Assembly (NCBI GenBank): GCA_000751295.2
Contig: CCMO02000001.1
Location: 558,001 to 622,000, forward strand
Direction: 5' to 3'
Length of the DNA: 64,000 bases
Source of the DNA: a bacterium YEK0313
GTDB taxonomy: Bacteria; Pseudomonadota; Alphaproteobacteria; Rhizobiales; Phreatobacteraceae
Shown here: positions 35,538 through 43,854 of the stretch, one piece after another
Layout: the number at the start of each line of letters is the position of its first letter
Numbering within the stretch: the first letter of the stretch is position 1
Notes under the pieces: generated by a model
What the model was told of the DNA's origin: nothing
What the model saw: the letters and a program-made list of their open reading frames with translations, nothing else
Database searches by the model: none
Translations under genes and position numbers: made by a program

Positions 35538-36551
35538 TCACCGGATCCGCGAGGCCTTGAACACGCGCACGCGCCCGGCCGAGCCGGTCGCAAGACTTCC
35601 CAAAGCGTCTCCCTGATTGACCCTCTCCACAGCCCGCCGGACCGGCAGAACCGCCCCAGGCTGCATCGTCGGGGCTTGCACTCCTGGCTGGCCGGCCGCC
35701 CGCAGCGCGAGACGCAGGCCCACCAGAGGTTCGTTGCCGGTCGGTCCCGACAGCTCGATGGCATTGCCGAGCCGGGACACGATCGGTGAGGCGAGGAACA
35801 GGGCGTCGACCGACAGCTGGAATGCCGGCGCCGCGCGTCCGATCAACGAAAAGGACAGCGTGGTGAGAGGCGCTGCGCGGCCGCGGGTGCCGATGAAGGT
35901 CCCGGCCGGAGAGACCGGGAAGGCGACGGGCGCCCGCGAACGGGAGGATCCCGACATCATGATGTCGAGATCGGGGGAGAGGCGGCCGAGTCTCAATTCG
36001 ATGCCTTCGATCGACATGGGCACCTGCGGCCCGCAGATCCATTCGCCATTGCCGGCCAGGATGTCGCCGCGACGCGAGACATGGGCAAGGATCTGGAAGT
36101 CCGTAAGCGCATCGGCGGAGACGAGGGCCGGCGCAGCCGGCGCGGCCGCGAGCGGCGCCCTCTCGGGTTCCACCGCGCTCACCACCATGCGCTCGATGTG
36201 GATTTCCGCATCGAGACTGCCGCCGGGCTGGACCGGCACGACCTCCAGCGAAACCACCGTGTCGCGCTGCGCGCGGATGACCGTCGCCGTGCCGGGCTTC
36301 GGCAATGTCTGCTCCGCGCGCTCGGCAAGGTCGATCAGCTCCGCGCCGGAACCGTGCGGCACGGACAGCACGAGACTCGGAGCGGCACGCCCGCTCTTCG
36401 AGGCTGCGTAACGAACGATGACGACCCCGCGCGGAATGCGCAGATCGCGCCGTTCGCTGCCTGCAGGTCGGTTCGAACGCGAAACCAGCACGGGTGCCCC
36501 CATCACGTTGTTGCGCCGGACATAGGCTTCACACAGCCCATGTCCGGACAT
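35538..36551 (-). CDS. Uncharacterised protein between two RTX genes
   Basis: I do not recognise this protein of up to 337 residues. It has no signal peptide, no membrane helix and no enzyme motif. Two distinct parts are visible: residues about 35-130 (GVVIVRYAASKSGRAAPSLVLSV..., beta-rich) and about 150-320, containing ILAHVSRRGDILAGNGEWICGPQVP and IELRLGRLSPDLDI, separated by an Ala/Pro linker. The start may be MGAPVLVSRSN at 36503. It lies 48 bases upstream of the 374-residue RTX gene and 190 downstream of the RTX-Hint gene on the same strand, so a role in their secretion, assembly or attachment is likely but unproven. Confidence 0.65.
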   Translation of the reverse strand: MSGHGLCEAYVRRNNVMGAPVLVSRSNRPAGSERRDLRIPRGVVIVRYAASKSGRAAPSLVLSVPHGSGAELIDLAERAEQTLPKPGTATVIRAQRDTVVSLEVVPVQPGGSLDAEIHIERMVVSAVEPERAPLAAAPAAPALVSADALTDFQILAHVSRRGDILAGNGEWICGPQVPMSIEGIELRLGRLSPDLDIMMSGSSRSRAPVAFPVSPAGTFIGTRGRAAPLTTLSFSLIGRAAPAFQLSVDALFLASPIVSRLGNAIELSGPTGNEPLVGLRLALRAAGQPGVQAPTMQPGAVLPVRRAVERVNQGDALGSLATGSAGRVRVFKASRIR

Positions 36552-36740
36552 CTCCAGACAAGACCAGCCAACAATCGACGGCTCTTGTTGCGATATGCGA
36601 CGGCAGAACTGGCAAAAGCCCGGATCGCCCGCGCCGAAGCGCGAGCAACAATCCCGTCTTTGCCAATAGAAACGAGCCTTCGATAGCGATTGTCGCGAAT
36701 CGAAAGCTCGTTCCGGCTCAGAACAGTCGAAGTCGGAAAA

Positions 36741-37937
36741 TCAGGCGGCAGAAGCGAGCCGGCTATTCAGCCGGTCGCGGATTTTGTCGAGGGCGGGGCC
36801 GCCATCGACGAGCGTGAAGCGCCGCAGGCGCGAAGCCGGCTCATCGGCCTCGCCATAGAGCGCGGTATATTCGGAATAGTTGGAGAACATGCGCCGGTTG
36901 CCCTGCTCCACATAGCTCTCCGTCGCCGCGCCATTGGTGATGATCACCTGCGGCTCGTCGAATTCGAGATGGAAATAGTCGACCCGGTCGAGGTCGCGTG
37001 CCGGGCGGATGCTCTCGCCGTCGACCAGGAGCCCGGCCGGGACCAGCATCTGGTCCACAAGCACGGCATGTTCGGGCGAAACCATCAGATCCCGTTCGGG
37101 GCCATGGGCTCCGAGCGCCCCGGCACCGATCAGCACCGGCCGGATCTTGTCGTTGGCCTCCAGGAAGCTGCGCGAATAGGCGCGGCGCCCGACCCATTTC
37201 ACGCGGGCCACCCGACCATCCACGGTCGACACCTCGTCGCCGATCGCGATCGCCTCGACCGCGACTTCGCCGCGCGGCGTGCGCACCAGCGTGCCCTTGA
37301 CGAGGCAGGCCACCTCGATACGGCTCGCCACCTGCTGAACCGTGGCGTCGCGCACCATGATGGTGCCGCTCGTGGTCGTGATCAGGACGTTGTCGCCGTC
37401 CTGTGCGATCGAATAGGAGGTCAGATCGGACAGCTCGATCCGATCGCCATTGTCGAAACCGACGATCGTATCGTCGCCGAAGGAGCCGTCGAAGACATAG
37501 CGGTCGCGACCGGCGCCACCGTTGAGCACATCGTCGCCTTCGCCGCCGTTGAGGATGTCGCGGCCAGCGCCACCGTTCAGCACGTCGTCGCCCGCGCCAC
37601 CATGCAGCACGTCGCGGCCGCTGCCGCCATTGAGCACATCGTCGCCGTCGCCGCCGTTCAGGACGTCGCGGCCGGCGCCGCCATTGAGGACGTCGTCGCC
37701 GTCACCGCCGTCGAGCCGGTCGTTGCCGGCCCCGCCGTGCAGGGCGTCGTCGCCCGCACCGCCATCGAGCTGATCGTTGCCGGCGCCGCCGAACAGTTCG
37801 TCGTCGCCGTCATCGCCGTTGAGCCGGTCGTTGCCGGCCCGCCCGTAAATGGTGTCGTCGCCAGCCCCCCCGCTGATCACGTCGGCGCGGGGCGTGCCTC
37901 GCAATTCGTCGTCTCCGCTGGTTCCGTCGATCGCCAT
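36741..37937 (-). CDS. RTX-repeat protein with C-terminal Hint domain
   Basis: This 398-residue protein combines about 14 tandem RTX repeats (residues about 8-145) with a Hint (hedgehog/intein-type) domain at about 209-352. The Hint part shows the nucleophile Cys211 in ACLVKGTLVRTPRGEVAVEAI, VKWVGRRAY, PVLIGAGALG, DLMVSPEHAVLVDQMLVPAGLLV and the closing TESYVEQGNRRMF. Hint domains self-cleave or splice, so the RTX part could be released or transferred to another molecule after export. GGGAG is eight bases before the ATG. The upstream region is the AT-rich 37938-38650 stretch, the probable promoter. Confidence 0.92.
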   Translation of the reverse strand: MAIDGTSGDDELRGTPRADVISGGAGDDTIYGRAGNDRLNGDDGDDELFGGAGNDQLDGGAGDDALHGGAGNDRLDGGDGDDVLNGGAGRDVLNGGDGDDVLNGGSGRDVLHGGAGDDVLNGGAGRDILNGGEGDDVLNGGAGRDRYVFDGSFGDDTIVGFDNGDRIELSDLTSYSIAQDGDNVLITTTSGTIMVRDATVQQVASRIEVACLVKGTLVRTPRGEVAVEAIAIGDEVSTVDGRVARVKWVGRRAYSRSFLEANDKIRPVLIGAGALGAHGPERDLMVSPEHAVLVDQMLVPAGLLVDGESIRPARDLDRVDYFHLEFDEPQVIITNGAATESYVEQGNRRMFSNYSEYTALYGEADEPASRLRRFTLVDGGPALDKIRDRLNSRLASAA

Positions 37938-38747
37938 GGCTTGGACTCCCTATGTGCGATGCAAAAAGAGCGTGAACGCACCGAATGTCGGTACCTGACA
38001 AAACGCTAACAAAACACTGCAGTACTGTAAAGCGGATACATTGTGGTCGAATGTGACCATACTGCGACAACTTTAGATAAATAGCTGCCACATATCGTAC
38101 CATGCTACCTTTTGACAATTAAATACATTCTAATCTTATGTATATATCAAGAATATCCATGTTTTATGCTTGCCTCAATGTCATGTCGCTGTCATATCCG
38201 TATTCTTCGCCACGACAATCGACACCGCGGCACTGAAGCGGATACAAAATCAGCTTGTTAACGACCTTATAGGCGACAATAATATGTATATATTGTCGAA
38301 AAGACGAAAAATAACTTCATACGGACTGATTATAGATCAAATTCTGAATCACTATTACACATAACGTGATCCATTACGCAGCGTTCTGAGTCCAAAATTT
38401 GCTGCGGCGCACGCAAAGCATTCGCGCGTGCCGAGCCCCCTCTTGCGGAAGCCGCGCACCAATTCTCGCCCAGCCATGGCTGCTCCCCAGCTTCGTTTTC
38501 CGGCTATTGTTTCATTTCCAGCGAAGCCGATTTCTGTTCCCCGACAGGCCGTTGCGGCGATAGGAACGATCCTTTCCAGAACCGCTTCGATCGCGCTCAG
38601 GAACAAGACTTGTCATCATCAATCATCCGCACGGCGAAACCATGACGGGAAATATCGCCGGCTGTGATTCGACTTGGCGACAAGGCGCACAACGACAAGC
38701 CGGCTAGGAACCCCAGCCGGGCATGCCGCCGACCGTCATCGGTCGGA
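37938..38747. promoter_or_regulatory. AT-rich non-coding region upstream of RTX-Hint gene
   Basis: This 810-base gap is the most AT-rich part of the window, especially 38090-38400. It has no convincing gene; a 64-codon frame at 38170-38364 has no ribosome-binding site or recognisable content. Small dyads near the RTX-Hint gene are CAGTACTG (38020-38027) and TGGTC-N6-GACCA (38044-38059). It must hold the minus-strand promoter for the RTX-Hint gene and may hold foreign or regulatory DNA. The right edge has a hairpin terminating the glycosyltransferase gene. Confidence 0.5.
38700..38720 (-). terminator. Probable terminator of the large GT2-GT4 gene
   Basis: CCGGCT and AGCCGG form a six-base GC stem around a nine-base loop, 28 bases after the glycosyltransferase stop on the minus strand. 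The following minus-strand bases are moderately T-rich (CTTGTCGTTG). It is a weak intrinsic terminator candidate. Confidence 0.4.
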
Positions 38748-41435
38748 TCAGGCCGCGTCGGTCGCGGCCGGGAACCAGGTGCGCAGCTGGTCCAGGAACG
38801 GCGCGCAGCTCTTCGTCCACTCCGCCTCCGAAGCACGGACGATGGCCTGCTCGGCCAGCGGCAACAGCCGCGTCGGATCGCCGGCAAAAACCCTGATCCG
38901 GTCGAGGAAAGCCTCGGCCACCGTCTCGTCCGGACCGTCGGGGATGACGAAGCCGTCAATACCGTCGTCGATCAGCTCGGCGACCGCGCCGACCCCCGTC
39001 GCAAGCGGCACGCAGCCGAAGCGCTGCGCCTCGATGATGGCGAGCGGCGCTCCCTCCCAGCGCGAGGTCATGATCAGCACGTCGGCATCGCGATAGACGT
39101 CACTGAGCTTCTGCGGATCGTAGATCGGATCCTCGACCGCAACGCCGAGGGCGCCGAATGCGCTTTTCCAGCGCTGGCGGCCGCTGGCATTGATCAGCTC
39201 CGATCCGATCAGGCGCCAGGACAGGTTGAGCCCGCGCTCCTGGCCGGCCTTGACCAAGGCGAGCAGCCGCTCGACTCCCTTCTGCGCGTCGAGCCGGCCG
39301 GCGAACAGCGCGCGCAGCGGGCGGCCCTCCGTGAGCGCCCGGCGACGGCGCGTCAGCTCGGCCACCGGCTGATAGTCGGGCGGCGTATAGGCGCCCGCAT
39401 TGGCGATATGAATGACCTTCTGGTCGGGCACGCCCATGCCGTGGAACCAGTCCTTGAGGGCCTGCGAACAGGTGAGAATCATGTCGTGGGCATGCTCGAA
39501 GCCGAGCGTCAGATAGGGATGGCCCACAGCACGGCCGAAATAGGTCTGGTCGATGACGTGGACATGCGACACCGTCTTGACGCCGCGTCGACGCAAGGTG
39601 CCGAGCACGGCATTGAGCGGCGCCACCTGGCAATTTATCAGCACGTCGAGCCGGCCGAGAAAGCCGATGACCTTCTTGGCATGGGCTGCCTCGTCCCACT
39701 CCATGCGCAGCTCATGGCCCATGAAGGGGCGCGAGCCGCCCCACAGATTGTAACCGGGCTCGTTGAAGAAATTGATGCTTTTGAAGACCGCTGCCTGCCC
39801 CTTGTAGGTCTTCACGTTGGACTTGCCGAAACAATAGAGGTGGACGTCGCAGCCCCAGTCCTTCAGTACCTTGGCGACGGCGAAGGCAACACGCTCGACG
39901 CCGCCATAGGCGGCGATCGGCAGGGCGATGCCGACCTGCAGGCGATCGGCCGGGCGGATCATCGGCAGCAGGCTCTCGGCCGCCAGATGCGTCTCGATCA
40001 GCGCCGGCCGCGTCCTCACCGCCGGATAGTAGGGCTCGCGCCAGCTCCAGCGCGGCCGGTCGGTCAGCGACAGCCCGAGATCGTCGGCCATTTCGATGGT
40101 CGCCATGACCGCCATCGGCGCGGGCAGGTAGTAGCGCGAGAGGAAGCTCTCGGCGATCGGCACGCGCACGGTCATCTCGATCACCCGCGGCGCGGGCCGG
40201 CGCTCGCCGAGCGAGGCCACCCAGTCGCGCGAGGGATCGGTGATGCACTGGAGCAGGATATCGCGCGAGGCCACCCAGCCGTGGACGCGCCGCGGCATGT
40301 CGCCGTCCTCGCCGATGGTGCGGAACTCGATCGCCATCTCGTCGGCGGACGAGACGAAGCGCAGGCACAGGAAATTGGCCTGGCCTATGGTCTTCTCGAT
40401 ATTGTGGAACAGCGTCCAGGCCAGGCTCGTGCGCTTCAGCGCATCAAGCAGCTCGCGCCGCAGCCAGACGACGGTTTCCGGCGCACCGTAGCTGTCCGGC
40501 TCGAACAGGCCGCGATAGAGCGAGGCGACGACGAGATCGTGCGACAGCACCGGATGGTCGGCGACGGGATCGGTGAAGGCGGCGGCCTGGTCGGTCGGCG
40601 GCGAAATGCACAGGAAGCGGGGCGCCTCCTCGTGTTCGAGCCGGATCAGCGCGCCGGTTTCGAACAGGGCCGGATGCTTCTTGAACATATATTGCCGGAT
40701 GCCGGCTATGTCGCGCGCGGTATCGCTCACCATGCTCTCGCCGCGCATGCGGTATTCGAAGCCGAAATGCGGATTGTTGACGCCGGTGAACCCCTGGTCG
40801 AGGCACTGCAGCCAGAACTCCCAGTCCTCGCAGCCCTGCTTCATCGCCTCGTCGTAGCGAATGCCGGCATCGAACACGGCGCGCGCAACCAGGCTGCCCG
40901 CCTCACAGATATTGTCGAAGAGGAGATGGACCAGCTTGGAATAGGCGCCGGTATAGTTGCCATTCCACTCGGCCCCGAACTTGTCGACGTTCGGATAGAC
41001 CCAGCCGATGCCGCCGTCCGGGTCGAGCAGCGCGAGCGATGAGGCAAGGGTCGTCGGGCTGATGCGGTTGTCGGCGTCGAGGAAGTAGATCGCCTGAACC
41101 GACGGATAGTTGGCGACGACGTGCTCGATGCCGTGGTTGCGGGCCGAGCTGAGGCCGCCATTGACCTTGCGCAGATAGACGACATCGTCATAGGCGATGG
41201 CGAGGCTCGCCCCCATGACCGCGGTTTCGACGAAGGGGCAGCCATCGTCGACGATGACGGTGACGATGGAAAAGTCGGCGTCCTGCGCCTGCACCGACTG
41301 CACCGCCTCGGCCAGGAAGACCGAGTGCTTGAACACCGGGATGACCACCGCGACGCGCGGGCCGGCCAACGGCGCCGCCGGAGCCGGAGCCGGCATGAGG
41401 CCGGTCATGTGATCGGGCATGTTCAGGCTGTCCAC
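38748..41435 (-). CDS. Bifunctional glycosyltransferase, GT2 plus GT4
   Basis: This protein of about 895 residues has an N-terminal GT2 domain (about 25-270: VAVVIPVFKHSVFLAEAVQSV, VIVDDGCPF, GLSSARNHGIEHV, YFLDADNRISP carrying the DXD, and CEDWEFWLQCLDQG) and a C-terminal GT4 domain (about 490-880: VGIALPIAAYGGVERVAFAVAKVL, ALFAGRLDAQKGVERLLALV, MTSRWEGAPLAIIEAQRFGC). A middle region of 200 residues is unassigned. The frame opens at GTG 41444, but GGGAGG is spaced eight bases from the in-frame GTG at 41435, which I prefer; an ATG lies at 41420. Two fused transferases suggest sequential addition of two sugars. Confidence 0.87.
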   Translation of the reverse strand: MDSLNMPDHMTGLMPAPAPAAPLAGPRVAVVIPVFKHSVFLAEAVQSVQAQDADFSIVTVIVDDGCPFVETAVMGASLAIAYDDVVYLRKVNGGLSSARNHGIEHVVANYPSVQAIYFLDADNRISPTTLASSLALLDPDGGIGWVYPNVDKFGAEWNGNYTGAYSKLVHLLFDNICEAGSLVARAVFDAGIRYDEAMKQGCEDWEFWLQCLDQGFTGVNNPHFGFEYRMRGESMVSDTARDIAGIRQYMFKKHPALFETGALIRLEHEEAPRFLCISPPTDQAAAFTDPVADHPVLSHDLVVASLYRGLFEPDSYGAPETVVWLRRELLDALKRTSLAWTLFHNIEKTIGQANFLCLRFVSSADEMAIEFRTIGEDGDMPRRVHGWVASRDILLQCITDPSRDWVASLGERRPAPRVIEMTVRVPIAESFLSRYYLPAPMAVMATIEMADDLGLSLTDRPRWSWREPYYPAVRTRPALIETHLAAESLLPMIRPADRLQVGIALPIAAYGGVERVAFAVAKVLKDWGCDVHLYCFGKSNVKTYKGQAAVFKSINFFNEPGYNLWGGSRPFMGHELRMEWDEAAHAKKVIGFLGRLDVLINCQVAPLNAVLGTLRRRGVKTVSHVHVIDQTYFGRAVGHPYLTLGFEHAHDMILTCSQALKDWFHGMGVPDQKVIHIANAGAYTPPDYQPVAELTRRRRALTEGRPLRALFAGRLDAQKGVERLLALVKAGQERGLNLSWRLIGSELINASGRQRWKSAFGALGVAVEDPIYDPQKLSDVYRDADVLIMTSRWEGAPLAIIEAQRFGCVPLATGVGAVAELIDDGIDGFVIPDGPDETVAEAFLDRIRVFAGDPTRLLPLAEQAIVRASEAEWTKSCAPFLDQLRTWFPAATDAA

Positions 41436-41462
41436 CGGCGACACCTCCCGTCCAATGGCACG

Positions 41463-42938
41463 TCAAGCAATCTCGACGCGGAGCCTGACGAACTTCGCCC
41501 AGGCGAAATCGGGCGAGGTTTCGTCCGGCATGCGCGTTGCCAGGAGGAGCGAGCCGCCATCGGCGCCGACCGGATCCTGGAGCGACAGGGAAATGGTCTG
41601 CTGCTGCCCCGGGCCGACAAAGACCCAGTCCGACATCCGGAACGCCGACGAACCGTTCCGGCCGGCGCCCATCATGTGCATGTCCATGTGCTCGACCGCA
41701 TTGGCGCCGATGACGCCGAGCCGGAAGCCGACGGTCTGGGCCGCGGGATTGTCGACGACGATGTCGGCGGTCAGCCGGATCGCGCCGGGCGGCACGCAAT
41801 GTTCGCAATAGGCGATCGTCGGCTCGTCCTGGCGGGGATGCACCAGCACGGCGCCCTCGTCCTCGATGAGCCGGAGCAGCTCGAAATCCTGATCGGAGCT
41901 TTTCGGCACGAGCAGGCGCGCGGCGGCAAGCCGCTGCAGCGGAATGGCGAGCCGGTTGAGCCGCGGCGGCGGCGCGCGGGTCTCGCCGACGACATCGTCG
42001 GTGAGGAAGGTCAGCGCGTCATGGCGCAGCTCGATGCCGGGCAGCGCGATGAACACCTTCAGCGCCAGCGAGCGGGCGCTCACCGGCTCGCCGGCCGCCG
42101 TGGAGAGCTGGTAGAGCGGCAGCGGATTGACCGCGCCGAGCGACAGCCGCGTCCGGCCGACATCGCCCTCGCTCCAGACGACGAGATGGGCGCTCTTCGG
42201 CAGCCCGCCGAAGGTCCGCTCGAGGCCGAGCGTCATCCAGCCGCGCTGCAGGAAGGCGACCGGGATCCGCCAGGTGCCAATCGTGCGGTTCAGCTCGGGC
42301 ACGGCCAGCTCGGCCATGAAATGGCCCGTCGCCTCGCTGTCGGCCTCGGCGACATGGAGCCCGACGGCGCCCAGCGTCTTGGTCGAAACGGGCAGATATT
42401 GCCGGCGTTTCGGGCGATTGCCGGCGAGCCTGAACTCGCTGAGCGCCAGCGCCTGCTCGGGCTCGCAGACAAAGGTCTCCTCGAGCATCGGCACCACGCG
42501 TTCGGCGAGATAGCGTTCGACGCCGGAAAAGCTCTCCTGCAGGGCATCGTGATGGCGGCGCAATTCCAGGAGATCGCGCGTCTGCTGGCCGATCAGCTTG
42601 GCCTGCAGCGCAATGAAGCCCTCCAGGCAGTGCGCGACGCCCAGCATCATGGTTTCCCAGGACGGCCGATCCTCGAGCACGACGATATCGGGAATGATCG
42701 GCGCCTTGGCCGCGATGAGCCGCTCCTGGACGCGTTCGAGCCTTGCCGCGTCCGCCTCCGACCAGCCGACCAGCGCCACGCACGGCGTGTTGAGCACCGC
42801 AGCGAAGGGAAAGGGCTGCTGCAGGGCATCGACCAGCTCGCCGTCGGCATCGACGAAAACCGGATCGAACAGGCTTTCCGTCGGGCTGGAGACGATCTCA
42901 CCGACACGCGCGGTCGTGATCACTGCCAATCGCAACAT
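41463..42938 (-). CDS. Uncharacterised protein, glycosyltransferase neighbour
   Basis: I do not recognise this 491-residue protein. The N-terminal third is Rossmann-like (MLRLAVITTARVGEIV, PCVALVGWSEADAARLERVQERLIAAKAPIIPDIVVLED), followed by a helical stretch (about 90-130) and a beta-rich C-terminal half ending in a jelly-roll-like IRLTADIVVDNPAAQTVGFRLGV...FVRLRVEIA. There is no signal peptide. The frame stays open to 43106 without conserved character; AGG before the ATG at 42938 supports that start, and 42953 is an alternative. It lies 27 bases upstream of the GT2-GT4 gene on the same strand, so it probably binds or modifies the same glycan. Confidence 0.7.
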   Translation of the reverse strand: MLRLAVITTARVGEIVSSPTESLFDPVFVDADGELVDALQQPFPFAAVLNTPCVALVGWSEADAARLERVQERLIAAKAPIIPDIVVLEDRPSWETMMLGVAHCLEGFIALQAKLIGQQTRDLLELRRHHDALQESFSGVERYLAERVVPMLEETFVCEPEQALALSEFRLAGNRPKRRQYLPVSTKTLGAVGLHVAEADSEATGHFMAELAVPELNRTIGTWRIPVAFLQRGWMTLGLERTFGGLPKSAHLVVWSEGDVGRTRLSLGAVNPLPLYQLSTAAGEPVSARSLALKVFIALPGIELRHDALTFLTDDVVGETRAPPPRLNRLAIPLQRLAAARLLVPKSSDQDFELLRLIEDEGAVLVHPRQDEPTIAYCEHCVPPGAIRLTADIVVDNPAAQTVGFRLGVIGANAVEHMDMHMMGAGRNGSSAFRMSDWVFVGPGQQQTISLSLQDPVGADGGSLLLATRMPDETSPDFAWAKFVRLRVEIA

Positions 42939-43854
42939 GCTTGAGCCTGCCATCAACGCCTGTCTGCCAAAGCCTGAAGTCGTGCCGCCACACCGATCAT
43001 CGTCGGACCGGCACAACGAACTCAAAGCCGTTTCCGGCGCGGCCGCCCCCTCGATCGTCTCGATGGAGCGCTCGCGCCGAAAGCGGCACGCCTGTGGGGG
43101 CGGCACAAAGACCGGCCACCCGTGTCAGATGTGCTCTATCACTCCCCAGGGACGCTTTTGGTTCCAAGCCGGCCGATGGAAAAACGCATCCGCCGCCCTC
43201 GCCGCAGCGATCCTGGCCGTCACGCTGTGTCGTTCTAAATCGGCCAAGACCATCCACTATATGGCTGAATCTTTCAAGCACTTCCTTGATCATTTCACGC
43301 AGGTGCTACTCTACCGCGCCAGAACGAAGTATTTTCTATTTTATTGGCACTGCTTCAGACAATCCTCCTCACCATTGCATGACACACTTTTCATCAAATA
43401 CGGTGTCAATGCGTCGCTTTGGTGACAGGCTCCTGTGATTAAGCTTTGTGCAGGCCGGGCATGCAGAATCAATAGTTGGCCTTGCGACTGCCTAGAGATC
43501 ACACGGATGGGTGAAAAAGTGAGCGAAAAAATCGCATGCAGGCTCGCCGGCCTGTCGCGGCGATGCCGCGACGACCGCCGCCCGACCAGGACCGGGGGGC
43601 TCGGGAGCATTGATGGCGCCGGCGCCGGACCGGACTGCGGCCGGGTCCGCGTGCGATCGGCGGCGGCCCTCCCCGCCTCACCGGCGCGGACCGACGGCGG
43701 CGGCGGCGGCACGCCCTCGCAGTTTCGAACCATTCGACGGTGCAGTTTCGAACGGTTCGAAGGTCACGGCAGGGCCGCGCCGGCGGCCTTGAAGACGCGC
43801 GAGATCCTGGGCTATGGCTCCGCCCTGCGGTAACAAGGTGGGATCTTCGCCAGC
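42939..43854. promoter_or_regulatory. Intergenic region with tandem iron-box-like palindromes
   Basis: More than 900 bases separate the polysaccharide and siderophore regions. The part 43200-43500 is AT-rich with no gene or clear signal. The part 43560-43720 is very GC-rich. Near the right end are the tandem palindromes described separately. Frames of 98-132 codons here have no homologous character or ribosome-binding site and look spurious. Confidence 0.5.
43724..43761. promoter_or_regulatory. Two tandem Irr-box (ICE)-like palindromes
   Basis: TTCGAACGGTTCGAA (43747-43761) is a perfect palindrome around one central base and fits TTNGAANNNTTCNAA, the spaced core of the iron control element bound by Irr in rhizobial alphaproteobacteria. 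A near copy, TTCGAACCATTCGAC (43724-43738), lies 23 bases upstream; the longer repeat GCAGTTTCGAAC is exact. They end about 93 bases before the siderophore permease ATG. Confidence 0.55.

Noticed and set aside
36741..37800. Idea that the regular repeats near 37.5 kb are a CRISPR array
   Set aside because: The repeats are in-frame RTX nonapeptide codons without unique spacers and lie inside a supported gene.
38170..38364. Short frame of 64 codons in the AT-rich region before the RTX-Hint gene
   Set aside because: No ribosome-binding site and composition expected by chance in AT-rich DNA.
38664..41042. Plus-strand open frame of 792 codons
   Set aside because: It is antisense to the GT2-GT4 gene and low in hydrophobic segments, with no recognisable domain.
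43435..43833. Plus-strand frame of 132 codons upstream of the siderophore permease
   Set aside because: Cys/Arg-rich low-complexity translation with no start signal; it covers the tandem palindromes.
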